The notes: generated from the letters alone by a model not told the origin. DNA of 64,000 nucleotides from Chryseobacterium indologenes (GCF_001295265.1 NZ_LJOD01000005.1:1-64000), one strand, 5' to 3'. Counted from the first letter of the stretch, positions 40,994 through 49,369 are shown. A program made the numbers and translations.

Positions 40994-41563
40994 TTATTGT
41001 TTAGTTAATACAATATCTTTTGGGAAATTAATGGGATATTCTCCATGTTGTTGTATATAAGCATCGTGGATACAATTTGCCTTTTGGTGTCCCATCATAC
41101 CTACCAAGTGCAGAGTCATTTGAGTTTGAGTAATATTTGTCACCACAAGTCTTGCAAACATATTACACATATTTTTTGGATAAAACATAAGGGATGGATA
41201 GTTTACTCCATTTACTCCTGTTGGGATTCCCATCCCTCTAATTTCTGGACTTTGAAAATCAAAATTACTTATCCTGTCTGTCTCCACATTACCATCTGCC
41301 GCAATGATTTTTCTTTCACCAAATATTTTATCCATATAATAAGGGTTGATACCATCATAGTAATGTTTCACTTTTTTAAGTTCTATGTATATAGTTTTTC
41401 CATTCCAACTTCCTTTCCAAAGCCCTAAATATTTATCATATTCATTATTAGTATCTTTATAATAAGATCCGTTTGGAACATCGCCATTGTAATATAAAGG
41501 ATATTCCTGTGCATATGATATTATTGTAAAAAACATTAAGATTAGTATTATTAAATTTTTCAT
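40994..41563 (-). CDS. Exported DUF6705-type protein
   Basis: A 189-residue exported protein with a signal peptide ending SYAQ. The mature part has a small beta-rich domain (YLGLWKGSWNGKTIYIELKK), a central Gly/Ile region, two Cys residues (MCNMF, ANCIHD) and the C-terminal end FPKDIVLTKQ. I recognise it as a DUF6705-type protein common in Chryseobacterium, of unknown function. It is the only intact copy among three related C-termini in this islet. Upstream on the same strand is the frameshifted lipoprotein gene. Confidence 0.6.
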   Translation of the reverse strand: MKNLIILILMFFTIISYAQEYPLYYNGDVPNGSYYKDTNNEYDKYLGLWKGSWNGKTIYIELKKVKHYYDGINPYYMDKIFGERKIIAADGNVETDRISNFDFQSPEIRGMGIPTGVNGVNYPSLMFYPKNMCNMFARLVVTNITQTQMTLHLVGMMGHQKANCIHDAYIQQHGEYPINFPKDIVLTKQ

Positions 41564-41575
41564 TTTTTCATTTTT

Positions 41576-42467
41576 TTAATTACATGGTTTAGTGTCTCTG
41601 TTGTTGTTAGGCTTTAAAAAAATTTCTGTATTGCCATCGTCTTCAACTTTAAATAATTTCATTCCTGAAATATTTAAAGTTGCTTTTGCAAATCGTAGAA
41701 ATTCTTCTTCCATGGTTTTGATAATCCATTCTGTATCCTCTTTCACTGGATTCTCCAGTTTTTCCTTCTAACATTGTAATATTGTTTTTAAAGGTAGAAT
41801 CCATTGTACGGGCTTTCATTTTCTCGCAAGGATTTTCCTCCGGCGGATCAGGATATTCATATCCATCATCACCTCCGCCGCTGTCTTCCTGCCATTCGCA
41901 CACCATGTGAGAATAGCTTACCGGTTCACAATCGGTTTGTCCGTTCAGGCAGCCTATCACGATAGTTCTTGTAGAGCATACATATTTTGCTTTAGCAGCA
42001 GCCTGGTTACCATCCATTACTTCACTGTGGCTGATGATATTAGAATACAGTACATGCTGGAAGAAGGCTAAAAGGTCTGTATCGTTCTTTTTATAAAAAT
42101 AGACTCTGTCTCCTTTTCTTACCGCTTCCATCAGAAGAACGACCTTATCTTTTTTTACAATAGGAACCAGCAGGTATTTTTCACCAAACTGGCCGAAGCT
42201 CATCGCATAATTCCAGTACAGCTCTCCAAACGTAGTATTAAAACGTTCCAGATTGGCATGCTTCAGGAAAACCTGCTGTACTTTTTTGATATATACATCA
42301 TCTTCTTTCCATAAACTCCTCGATGCGTATTTGGCTGAAGAAACAGATGCTGTTTCTTTCGGATTCTCCTGCTGAGAAAGATCTTCGTGGAAACATGAAT
42401 AAATAGAGAACACTGCCAGGAGAACCAAAAGCAGCTGTTTTATATTTAGTTTTTTTCTCGTACACAT
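41576..42467 (-). pseudogene. Frameshifted lipoprotein gene
   Basis: The open frame from 42467 has a lipoprotein signal (KQLLLVLLAVFSIYSC; lipobox IYSC) and runs to 41649 as 272 residues. Its last 35 residues look like noise. From about 41756 the next frame instead encodes a well-formed tail (ENPVKEDTEW..., TMEEEFLRFAKATLN, GMKLFKVEDDGN, ending TKPCN) that stops at 41576. The switch falls at a run of five T on the plus strand (41759-41763); removing one base joins the two parts into about 297 residues. It is therefore a recent frameshift, a sequencing error, or the scar of an internal deletion. The function is unknown. Confidence 0.6.
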
Positions 42468-42601
42468 TTGTTTTTTAACAAGTGAAATATAATCATTTCC
42501 TCACAATCAGGTGAAATTTTAAAAAATAATTTAATATTTCTTACAAGCGTAATAACCTACCACATAAATCAGCACCCGGCAACTATCATTTCAAATTATT
42601 T

Positions 42602-42609
42602 TATATTTG
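42602..42609 (+). promoter_or_regulatory. Promoter -7 element of the third flexirubin segment
   Basis: TATATTTG matches TAnnTTTG. The predicted start near 42615 leaves a short leader to the ATG at 42633. No TTG is seen at the -33 distance. Confidence 0.45.
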
Positions 42610-42632
42610 CAAAAAAAGCAATGTTGCTGACC

Positions 42633-43172
42633 ATGAAGAAAACAACCCGCTGCACCATAGAACATTCAAAAATAACCGTTGATGAAAACCTTATTTTTGA
42701 AAGCCAGAGTACCTCTTTTCAGGAATTTGCAAAAGAAGCGTATAAAAATTTAGAACTCAGCTATCCTAAATTTCATAAAATGGATAACCTGAGCAAGCTG
42801 GCTTTTCTTGCCGCTGAAATGCTTTTAAAGGACGAAGATCACAGCCATACTGCGCTGGTCTTTGCTAACCGTTCTTCAAGTCTGGATACCGATCATAAAT
42901 ACCAGGAGAGCATCAATTCCCAGGACAGTTATTTCCCGAGCCCTGCCGTATTTGTATATACCCTTCCTAATATCTGTGTTGGGGAAATCAGCATCAGACA
43001 CAAAATGCAGACTGAAAATGCATTTTTTGTTCTGGAGGAATTTGATGAGCAATTCTTAAACGATTACGCTGAACAGCTCCTTTTATCCGGAAAAGCAGAA
43101 AAAGTTCTCTGCGGATGGACAGAACTTTATCACGATAATTACAAAGCTTTTGTATATTTGCTGACCTTATAA
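42633..43172 (+). CDS. Ketosynthase N-terminal half-domain protein, no catalytic residues
   Basis: A 179-residue protein resembling only the N-terminal lobe of a beta-ketoacyl synthase (Ketoacyl-synt_2 type): [40 protein letters not shown]. It has no nucleophile Cys and neither of the two catalytic His, and the C-terminal lobe is absent. Such half-ketosynthases are usual members of aryl polyene loci and are thought to be accessory to the KS/ACP set. It precedes the ACP gene. An in-frame ATG also exists at 42621 but would leave almost no leader. Confidence 0.7.
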   Translation: MKKTTRCTIEHSKITVDENLIFESQSTSFQEFAKEAYKNLELSYPKFHKMDNLSKLAFLAAEMLLKDEDHSHTALVFANRSSSLDTDHKYQESINSQDSYFPSPAVFVYTLPNICVGEISIRHKMQTENAFFVLEEFDEQFLNDYAEQLLLSGKAEKVLCGWTELYHDNYKAFVYLLTL

Positions 43173-43191
43173 AAAATTAAACACTATAAAT

Positions 43192-43231
43192 ACAATGTAT
43201 CAATTTTAAATTATAAGGGTTGGTACACTAT
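43192..43231. repeat. Palindromic intergenic repeat A
   Basis: ACAATGTATCAATT (43192-43205) is nearly complementary to GGTTGGTACACTAT (43218-43231), forming an imperfect hairpin immediately upstream of the first ACP gene. The arms share the AATGTANCAA core with elements B, C and D in this window. Confidence 0.5.
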
Positions 43232-43242
43232 TAAACGATCTT

Positions 43243-43500
43243 ATGGAAAACTTAAAAACTGAACTAAAGCACAAAATTATTGAAGTTCTTAACCTTGAAG
43301 ATGTTTCTGCAGAAGAAATTAACGATACAGATCCTTTATTCGGAGGAGGATTAGGACTTGATTCAATCGACGCTCTCGAACTGATTGTTCTGCTGGATAA
43401 AGATTACGGAATTAAATTATCTGATCCTAAAAAAGGAAAGGAAATTTTCCAGTCTATTGATACCATGGCAAAATTCATTGAAGAGAACAGAACAAAATAA
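43243..43500 (+). CDS. Acyl carrier protein
   Basis: An 85-residue ACP. The phosphopantetheine-attachment Ser lies in GLGLDSIDALEL, followed by the usual acidic helix II. It carries the growing aryl polyene (or the alkyl chain) as a thioester in the cytoplasm. It is placed directly before the KS and KS/CLF pair. It is one of two ACP genes in the locus; the other is at 59539. Both are flanked by the same type of palindromic intergenic repeat. Confidence 0.92.
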   Translation: MENLKTELKHKIIEVLNLEDVSAEEINDTDPLFGGGLGLDSIDALELIVLLDKDYGIKLSDPKKGKEIFQSIDTMAKFIEENRTK

Positions 43501-43505
43501 ATAAC

Positions 43506-43568
43506 AATGTAGCAGTATATCAAGCTATCCATAATTGATAAACTGTTACATTCATACATTGCTGTATT
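43506..43568. repeat. Palindromic intergenic repeat B
   Basis: AATGTAGCAGTATATCAA (43506-43523) and TTCATACATTGCTGTATT (43551-43568) are inverted copies agreeing at 13 of 18 positions. The arms are built from roughly 8-base units of the form AATGTANC. It fills the gap between the ACP and the ketosynthase gene. Confidence 0.55.
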
Positions 43569-43576
43569 ATTTTAAC

Positions 43577-44776
43577 ATGAGCCAGAAAATTGCCATAACA
43601 GGAATGGGCATCATTTCTTCCATCGGAAACAATGTGGAGGAGAATTTTGTTTCACTGAAAACCAGGAAGCATGGTATTTCAGACATTCAGATGTTTGAAA
43701 CCCGTCATGCCGGAACGCTGAAGACCGGTGAAATAAAAAAATCCAATGAAGAGCTTGCACAGCTGCTTCAACTGCCTGAAGACAACAATGTGACGAGGAC
43801 CTCTTTATTGGGAATGATTGCGGCTAAAGAGGCTGTAGAAAGTGCCGGGATCTCAGATATCAACGGATACAGAACCGGACTGATCTCTTCCACCAGCGTA
43901 GGCGGGATGGATGTTACTGAAAAATATTTCTACTCTTACGAAGACTTTCCTGAAAAGCAAAAATACATTGATGCTCATGATGCGGGAAACTCCTCGCTGG
44001 CCATTGCGGATTATTTAGGACTGAAAGGGATGGTTTCTACCATCAGTACTGCCTGTTCATCAGCAGCTAATGCCATTATGATGGGTGCAAAACTCATCCG
44101 GAACGGAGTGCTGGACCGCGTCATTGTTGGCGGAACAGACTCTCTTTCAAAATTTACCCTGAACGGATTCAACACGCTGATGATCCTTACCGATTCATAC
44201 AATACGCCTTTCGACAACGACAGAAAAGGTCTGAACCTGGGAGAAGCAGCCGCGTATATTGTTCTTGAATCTGATGAGGTGGTGAAAAAAGAAAACAAAA
44301 AGGCTCTTGCTTATCTTTCGGGATATGGTAATGCTAATGATGCACACCACCAGACCGCTTCTTCGGAAAACGGACAGGGAGCTTTTCTGGCGATGCAGCA
44401 GGCGCTGAAAGTATCAGGTCTGAACAAAGAAGACATCGACTATATTAACGTTCACGGGACAGCAACACCTAATAACGACCTTTCGGAAGGAATTGCCATG
44501 ATCAGGATATTTGGTGAAGGGCAGGTTCCTGAATTCAGTTCTACCAAAGCATTTACCGGACATACACTGGCAGCAGCAGCAGGTATTGAAGCCGTATATT
44601 CTATTCTGGCTATGCAGCATGGAATTATTTTCCCGAACCTGAATTTTAAAACCAAAATGGAAGAGTTTGACCTTACGCCAGTTACTGAATTGAAAGAGAA
44701 AAACATTCATCATGTCCTTTCCAATTCGTTCGGATTCGGAGGAAACTGTTCTACTTTAATCTTTTCAAAATCATGA
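43577..44776 (+). CDS. Beta-ketoacyl-ACP synthase, APE chain-elongating KS
   Basis: A 399-residue FabF-type ketosynthase with a complete triad: Cys160 (STACSSAANA), His in NVHGTATPNND and His in FTGHTLAAAAG. The frame is open to 43535 through repeat B, but the ATG at 43577 begins the conserved KS start (KIAITGMGIISSIG) and is preferred. It overlaps the following degenerate KS by 4 bases (ATGA), the arrangement of KS and chain-length-factor pairs in type II polyketide and aryl polyene systems. It should be the elongating subunit of the polyene. Confidence 0.87.
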   Translation: MSQKIAITGMGIISSIGNNVEENFVSLKTRKHGISDIQMFETRHAGTLKTGEIKKSNEELAQLLQLPEDNNVTRTSLLGMIAAKEAVESAGISDINGYRTGLISSTSVGGMDVTEKYFYSYEDFPEKQKYIDAHDAGNSSLAIADYLGLKGMVSTISTACSSAANAIMMGAKLIRNGVLDRVIVGGTDSLSKFTLNGFNTLMILTDSYNTPFDNDRKGLNLGEAAAYIVLESDEVVKKENKKALAYLSGYGNANDAHHQTASSENGQGAFLAMQQALKVSGLNKEDIDYINVHGTATPNNDLSEGIAMIRIFGEGQVPEFSSTKAFTGHTLAAAAGIEAVYSILAMQHGIIFPNLNFKTKMEEFDLTPVTELKEKNIHHVLSNSFGFGGNCSTLIFSKS

Positions 44777-45834
44777 GTGCCGTTTACATCAACAGTGCAT
44801 CCTGCATCTCTGTTCAGGATACTTTAAAAGAGGATTTTTTTCAGAACCTCCAACCTGAAGATTCGGTTCAGACATTAAAAGCAATTGATCCCAATTATAA
44901 AGAATTTATTCCTCCTGCGATGATCAGGAGAATGTCCAAAACAGTAAAAATGAGTTCCGTAGCGTCTCATTATGCTTTAAAAGAAGCCGGAATTGAGCAG
45001 CCGGACGCCATTATTGTTGGCACCGGAATGGGCTGTTCCCAGGATTCTGAAAAGTTTCTGAAAAATGTAATCGATAATCACGAAGAATTCCTTACCCCTA
45101 CATTCTTCATACAATCAACACACAATACCGTAGCCGGGCAGATTGCGTTAGGCCTGCAGTGCCACGCTTATAATTTCACGTATGTAAACACCTCTTCTTC
45201 TCTGGAATTTTCATTTCTGGATGCCAAACTCCAGATCAATGACGGGGAAGCGGAAAATGTTCTTGCAGGATCTACTGATGAACAGACCGGCAGAACAATG
45301 GAGCTATACTGTTTAAACAACACCATTAAAAAAGAAGAAGACCTTCCTGCCCATTATCTTCATTCGCAAAGCAATGGAGTAATCTGGGGTGAAGGTGCCG
45401 CTTTTTTTGTATTGGGAAAATCTAAAACAGAAAGCACATACGCCCAGCTTAAAAACATTCAGATCAGCAGCCAAGTGGATCTGGATAAAACCCAAACTTT
45501 TATTGAAGAGTTTCTGGCTCAAAATAAGATAAAAAACGAAGATATTGATGTGGTGATCCTGGGATTCAGCGGCGATGCGAAATCAGATGAATATTATCAT
45601 AAAGCGGCTGAACTTTTTCCGGCCTCATCATTACTGTATTATAAGCATCTGAGCGGAGAATTCAACACTGCAAGCGGTTTTTCAACATTTATGGCCTGCC
45701 ATATTCTGAAAAAGCAGGAGATTCCGGACGTAATGATGATTAATTCGGAGAAAAAAGGAGAAATCAGGAATGTCCTTCTTTATAATCATCTGGCTGGGGA
45801 AGATCATAGCCTGGTACTTCTGGAAAGAGCTTAG
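44773..45834 (+). CDS. Chain-length-factor-like degenerate ketosynthase
   Basis: A 353-residue thiolase-fold protein coupled to the preceding KS gene. The nucleophile Cys is replaced by Ser (NTSSSLEF, about residue 141), the HGTxT motif is replaced by LGFSGDAKSDE, and the FxGHxxGA motif by HLSGEFNTASG, so it lacks all three catalytic residues. This is the expected state of a CLF, which forms a heterodimer with the active KS and sets chain length. In E. coli-type aryl polyene loci, ApeC has this position next to ApeO. Confidence 0.78.
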   Translation: MSAVYINSASCISVQDTLKEDFFQNLQPEDSVQTLKAIDPNYKEFIPPAMIRRMSKTVKMSSVASHYALKEAGIEQPDAIIVGTGMGCSQDSEKFLKNVIDNHEEFLTPTFFIQSTHNTVAGQIALGLQCHAYNFTYVNTSSSLEFSFLDAKLQINDGEAENVLAGSTDEQTGRTMELYCLNNTIKKEEDLPAHYLHSQSNGVIWGEGAAFFVLGKSKTESTYAQLKNIQISSQVDLDKTQTFIEEFLAQNKIKNEDIDVVILGFSGDAKSDEYYHKAAELFPASSLLYYKHLSGEFNTASGFSTFMACHILKKQEIPDVMMINSEKKGEIRNVLLYNHLAGEDHSLVLLERA

Positions 45835-45882
45835 ATTTTAATTTTACATCATCAAAGATTTTTATCGCTAGTAAACCTTCAG

Positions 45883-45890
45883 TAATTTTG
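45883..45890 (+). promoter_or_regulatory. Possible promoter -7 element before the NodB gene
   Basis: TAATTTTG matches TAnnTTTG in the 90-base gap after the CLF gene, about 35 bases before the GTG at 45925. No -33 TTG is visible. Confidence 0.35.
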
Positions 45891-45924
45891 ATGCTGAAAC
45901 TTAAAAATAAGTAATGATTTAACA

Positions 45925-46680
45925 GTGAAACACTATCCATTTATACTTTTTTATCTTTTCTGCAACGTAATGATTTATGCGTTCCAGGGCAGCTTATGGG
46001 TATATCTGGCCGGATTTCTGGCTTTTTCTGCCGTCGTGGTCTGGGGCTCTTTTACTATTCAGCTGGGCTATTTCGTTAACAGCATCACACATAAAAGAAC
46101 AAGGATTAAGGAAACGGCATTGACTTTTGATGACGGTCCAACCGAATTCACTCCTAAATTTCTCGATCTCCTGAAGGAACATGAAGTGAAAGCCACTTTT
46201 TTCTGCATTGGAAAACAAATAGAAAAATATCCCGAAATTTTCCAAAGAATTATTGCTGAAGGGCATACAATCGGGAATCATACATTTTCCCACTCCAATT
46301 CAACGGGCTTCCTGTCAACATTCAAAATGACAGAAGAGATTGAAAAATGTGATGAAGTTATGATGAAAGTCGGAAATATTAAAACAGATCTCTACAGGCC
46401 TCCTTTCGGGGTTACCAATCCGAATATCGCCAAAGCCATACGAAAAACAGGCAAGAAAAGCATCGGATGGAATGTCCGTTCACTGGATACAATTATTGAT
46501 AACGAAAAGAAGATCTACCAAAGAGTAACTAAAGGCCTTAAAAAAGGCAGTATCATCCTCCTTCATGATACCTCTGAAAAAACGTATCGGGTATTGGCTG
46601 ATTTATTGTTATTTTTGAAGGATAAAAAATATTCAACTTTTACCGTTGATACTCTTATAAAATCAAAGAAAAATGATTAA
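45925..46680 (+). CDS. NodB-type polysaccharide deacetylase, membrane-anchored
   Basis: A 251-residue protein with two N-terminal hydrophobic helices (about 5-20 and 24-45) and a NodB domain: TFDDGPT (Asp69/Asp70), the metal-binding HxxxH (His119 and His123 in GNHTFSHS), RPPFG, and the terminal ILLHDT. It would remove N- or O-acyl groups from a carbohydrate at the cell envelope. The start appears to be GTG; an ATG 11 bases upstream is out of frame and soon stops. It overlaps the LolA-like gene by 8 bases. Why a sugar deacetylase sits in a pigment locus is not known. Confidence 0.85.
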   Translation: MKHYPFILFYLFCNVMIYAFQGSLWVYLAGFLAFSAVVVWGSFTIQLGYFVNSITHKRTRIKETALTFDDGPTEFTPKFLDLLKEHEVKATFFCIGKQIEKYPEIFQRIIAEGHTIGNHTFSHSNSTGFLSTFKMTEEIEKCDEVMMKVGNIKTDLYRPPFGVTNPNIAKAIRKTGKKSIGWNVRSLDTIIDNEKKIYQRVTKGLKKGSIILLHDTSEKTYRVLADLLLFLKDKKYSTFTVDTLIKSKKND

Positions 46681-47299
46681 AAACATTGCTTTTGGAACAC
46701 TTTTATTAGTTTCTGCTTTATTTTCTGCACAGAATACATCCATGTCTGCAGCAGAAGCGAAAGCCTTTGTCTCTAAAGTTTCATCTGAGGCTAAGGAAAT
46801 CAAGACCCTTCAGAGTGATTTCACCCAGACCAAGAAAATGGATTTTCTGGACAAAAGCATCGTTACTTATGGAAAAATGTCTCTGAAAACACCCAATATG
46901 CTAAGCTGGAGATATACCAAACCCTATCAGTACAGCATTGTTTTTAAAGACAATAAAATTTTCATCAATGACCAGGGGAAAAAATCTTCTGTTGACGCCA
47001 AAAGCAAAACATTCGAGAAAATCAATAAGCTGATTGTGGGAAGTTCAAACGGAAAAATGTTCAATGATCCGGAATTTACGGTAGCTTATTTCAAGAACGG
47101 GAATTTTAACATTGCCCGCTTTATTCCAAAATCTGCCCAACTGCTGAAATATATCAAACAGATTGAACTTCATTTTCCTAAAAACCAATCTACGGTTTCA
47201 CAGGTTAATATGACAGAGGCTTCAGGTGATACCACCAATATTGTTTTCAAAAATACCAAAATCAATGCTGCCATTGCTGCGTCAGAGTTTAGTCTGTAG
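46673..47299 (+). CDS. LolA-like outer membrane lipoprotein carrier
   Basis: A 208-residue periplasmic protein with signal peptide ending LFSAQ and the LolA pattern: TLQSDFTQTKKMDFLDKSIV, GKMSLKTPNMLSWRYTKPY, then an unclosed beta-barrel. LolA-type proteins shield a lipid in transit through the periplasm. LolA homologues belong to aryl polyene loci, where they are taken to carry the pigment or its lipid precursor from the MMPL exporter to the outer membrane. Confidence 0.82.
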   Translation: MIKNIAFGTLLLVSALFSAQNTSMSAAEAKAFVSKVSSEAKEIKTLQSDFTQTKKMDFLDKSIVTYGKMSLKTPNMLSWRYTKPYQYSIVFKDNKIFINDQGKKSSVDAKSKTFEKINKLIVGSSNGKMFNDPEFTVAYFKNGNFNIARFIPKSAQLLKYIKQIELHFPKNQSTVSQVNMTEASGDTTNIVFKNTKINAAIAASEFSL

Positions 47300-47906
47300 T
47301 CTGGTTTTCATGCTGCTTATTTCCTGTAAAACCTATCAGCTTACAGGGGCAAAACCTGTTTCAGATTCAGAACAGAAAGTAGAAAATCTGTATTTTTCTT
47401 CCGGTGAAGACTATGTCTACAAATGCCAGATGGATATTTATAAAAATCACGTAAGTGGCATTCTGATCATCAAAAAACTGGATGAAACAACCCATCGTGT
47501 TGCCATGACTTCGGATTTCGGAAATAAATTAATTGATTTCGAGATTTCTGAAAATGATTTCAAACTGAATTACGTTCTTCCTGATCTGGATAAAAAAATT
47601 GTCATCAATTTCTTAAAGAACGACTTCCGGGAGCTTCTGCGAAAACAGTATCCCGTAAATGAAACTTTTGAGAATGACCATTCAAAAATATTCCTGTCTA
47701 AGATGGATCATAAAGCCTATTATCTTTTCTTCGGAAAAGAAAACGGCCTGCTGAAGCAGATTGTGTATACGAAAAACAACAAGGAAAAAATCGATTTCAC
47801 TTTTGATGCAAAAAAACATATCTTCGCAGACAGTCTGAACCTTCAGCACAAGGATTTCAAAATCAATATAAAACTATACCAAATAACAGAAACAGAATCT
47901 GATTAG
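47265..47906 (+). CDS. Lipoprotein of the flexirubin locus
   Basis: A 213-residue lipoprotein that I do not recognise by name. The ATG at 47265 lies inside the LolA-like gene (35-base overlap in another frame). It is preferred because it gives a proper signal (MLPLLRQSLVCSLVFMLLISC) with lipobox LISC; the next ATG leaves too short a signal. The mature part alternates beta-strand-like segments. Position after lolA suggests a LolB-like acceptor at the outer membrane, but sequence similarity to LolB is not evident to me. Confidence 0.65.
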   Translation: MLPLLRQSLVCSLVFMLLISCKTYQLTGAKPVSDSEQKVENLYFSSGEDYVYKCQMDIYKNHVSGILIIKKLDETTHRVAMTSDFGNKLIDFEISENDFKLNYVLPDLDKKIVINFLKNDFRELLRKQYPVNETFENDHSKIFLSKMDHKAYYLFFGKENGLLKQIVYTKNNKEKIDFTFDAKKHIFADSLNLQHKDFKINIKLYQITETESD

Positions 47907-47908
47907 CC

Positions 47909-48511
47909 ATGAAAAAACTTATTATTTTATCATTCGTACTGATGTCGGCCCTGTCTTTTGCACAGGTAATTTTCACCCCGGGAATCAGGGCTGGTGCCAA
48001 TTTTTCTCATTTTTCCAACACCGAACAGTTTAATTATTATTACGCAGAAGAGTTTCCTAATGCAGCCAAACCTTATCTGGATTTTAAAACAAAAACGGAT
48101 TTTTACATCGGATTTTTAGGAAATATCCGCTTTACGAAATTTTATGCCCTTCAGCCTGAGATCAATTACTCAAGACAGGGAGCTGAAATAGACACCAATG
48201 TAAATAACTGGAACGGAACAAAACTTTCTGTATCATACTTAGGATTTCAGCTTGTGAATAAATTTTATTTCAAGCAGTTTAATGTACATGCAGGCCCAAC
48301 TCTGGAATTCGTACTTGACAATAAGAATTTTGATCCTCAAAATAAAGTAGACCTTGGAATAACTGCCGGCGTAGGCTATGACATTACCCCCAATCTGGGT
48401 ATTGAAGCCCGTGTAAAAAAAGGATTTATTCCTATAGAAGGCTATAACAACAACCATTATAATGTAGTTTTCCAGACAGGACTCTACTATACATTTAATC
48501 TGAAAAAATAA
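47909..48511 (+). CDS. Outer-membrane beta-barrel protein, PorT-like
   Basis: A 200-residue exported protein with signal peptide ending SFAQ and a small barrel of the outer-membrane beta-barrel type found in PorT-like proteins: FTPGIRAGANFSHFS, ALQPEINYSRQGAEI, LGFQLVNKFYF, ending FQTGLYYTFNL with the C-terminal aromatic strand. It starts 2 bases after the lipoprotein gene. It may be the outer-membrane component handling the pigment; that is inference from position. Confidence 0.72.
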   Translation: MKKLIILSFVLMSALSFAQVIFTPGIRAGANFSHFSNTEQFNYYYAEEFPNAAKPYLDFKTKTDFYIGFLGNIRFTKFYALQPEINYSRQGAEIDTNVNNWNGTKLSVSYLGFQLVNKFYFKQFNVHAGPTLEFVLDNKNFDPQNKVDLGITAGVGYDITPNLGIEARVKKGFIPIEGYNNNHYNVVFQTGLYYTFNLKK

Positions 48512-48515
48512 AATC

Positions 48516-48896
48516 ATGCAAACGCTACTTACAGACTTTTATACTTTAAAATCCTATGAAAAGGCAGAAAACGGAAGTTTTACAGCCTATATCAGCCTGC
48601 ATAAGGAACATGATATCTTTAAAGGACATTTTCCGGGAAATCCGGTGACCCCGGGAGTCTGTATGATGCAGATTGTAAAAGAACTGACTGAAGAATTCAC
48701 CAGCTCAGCATTATTTTTAAAAATGGCTTCGAATGTAAAATTCATGGCAATTATCAATCCTTTTGAGACCCCGGATCTGAAACTTCAGCTGGATATTTCC
48801 GAAGATGAAACAGATGTTAAAGTAAAAAACATCACTTCTTTTGGCGAGACTATTGCATTAAAAATGACAGTAAGCTATAAAAAATTAACTTCATGA
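48516..48896 (+). CDS. FabZ/ApeI-like hot-dog dehydratase subunit with catalytic His
   Basis: A 126-residue single hot-dog protein with the FabZ loop FKGHFPGNPVTPGVCMM, so the catalytic His is present. At the position of the second catalytic residue (Glu/Asp in the central helix) it reads MMQIVKEL, with Gln. It is thus complementary to the two ApeP-like subunits at 30266 and 30704, which keep Glu and lack His. It probably forms a heteromeric dehydratase with one of them. It overlaps the next gene by 4 bases. Confidence 0.75.
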   Translation: MQTLLTDFYTLKSYEKAENGSFTAYISLHKEHDIFKGHFPGNPVTPGVCMMQIVKELTEEFTSSALFLKMASNVKFMAIINPFETPDLKLQLDISEDETDVKVKNITSFGETIALKMTVSYKKLTS

Positions 48897-49369
48897 AATT
48901 GATACTCTCTTTAGTAACGGCCTTTATTTTTTTCTTTCAGACTGATCTTGAAGCTTTGAGAAACAGCTATGCGAAGGCCAACTCATCCAACGCCAATACG
49001 GAAGCGTTCATCAATATGGCAGAAAAGCAGTCCGGTTCCGATGCGGTTACTTCCGGCTATAAGGCAGCTGCCCAGATTATGGAGGCTAAAATCACCAAAA
49101 AGAACAGGAAGGCACTCGTAAAAAACGGGGCAACCAGCCTTGAAAGCATCATTAAAAACAATCCGAATAATATTGAGCTCCGCCTGATCCGGTTAAGCGT
49201 ACAGGAAAATATTCCTAAAATTGTAGGATACCGCGGCAGCATGAAAGATGATAAAGCTTTCCTTATTGATCATTACAGTAAGCAGAATGCAACGCTTAAA
49301 AACTATATTAAAAAGTTTGCCATGCAGTCCAGGTCTTTCTCAGATACTGAAAAAGCATCTTTAAAATAA
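48893..49369 (+). CDS. Small exported protein of unknown function
   Basis: A 158-residue protein with a signal peptide (MKLILSLVTAFIFFFQ) and an all-helical, Lys/Asn/Ser-rich mature part (EALRNSYAKANSSNANTEAF, SLESIIKNNPNNIELRLIRL). I do not recognise it. The start overlaps the dehydratase stop (ATGA), and the GT2 gene follows 4 bases after its stop. It is therefore firmly inside the operon. Confidence 0.65.
   Translation: MKLILSLVTAFIFFFQTDLEALRNSYAKANSSNANTEAFINMAEKQSGSDAVTSGYKAAAQIMEAKITKKNRKALVKNGATSLESIIKNNPNNIELRLIRLSVQENIPKIVGYRGSMKDDKAFLIDHYSKQNATLKNYIKKFAMQSRSFSDTEKASLK

Noticed and set aside
42621..42632. An upstream ATG for the half-ketosynthase
   Set aside because: It lies only about 6 bases from the predicted transcription start; the ATG at 42633 leaves a more normal leader. 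The difference is four residues and is not certain.
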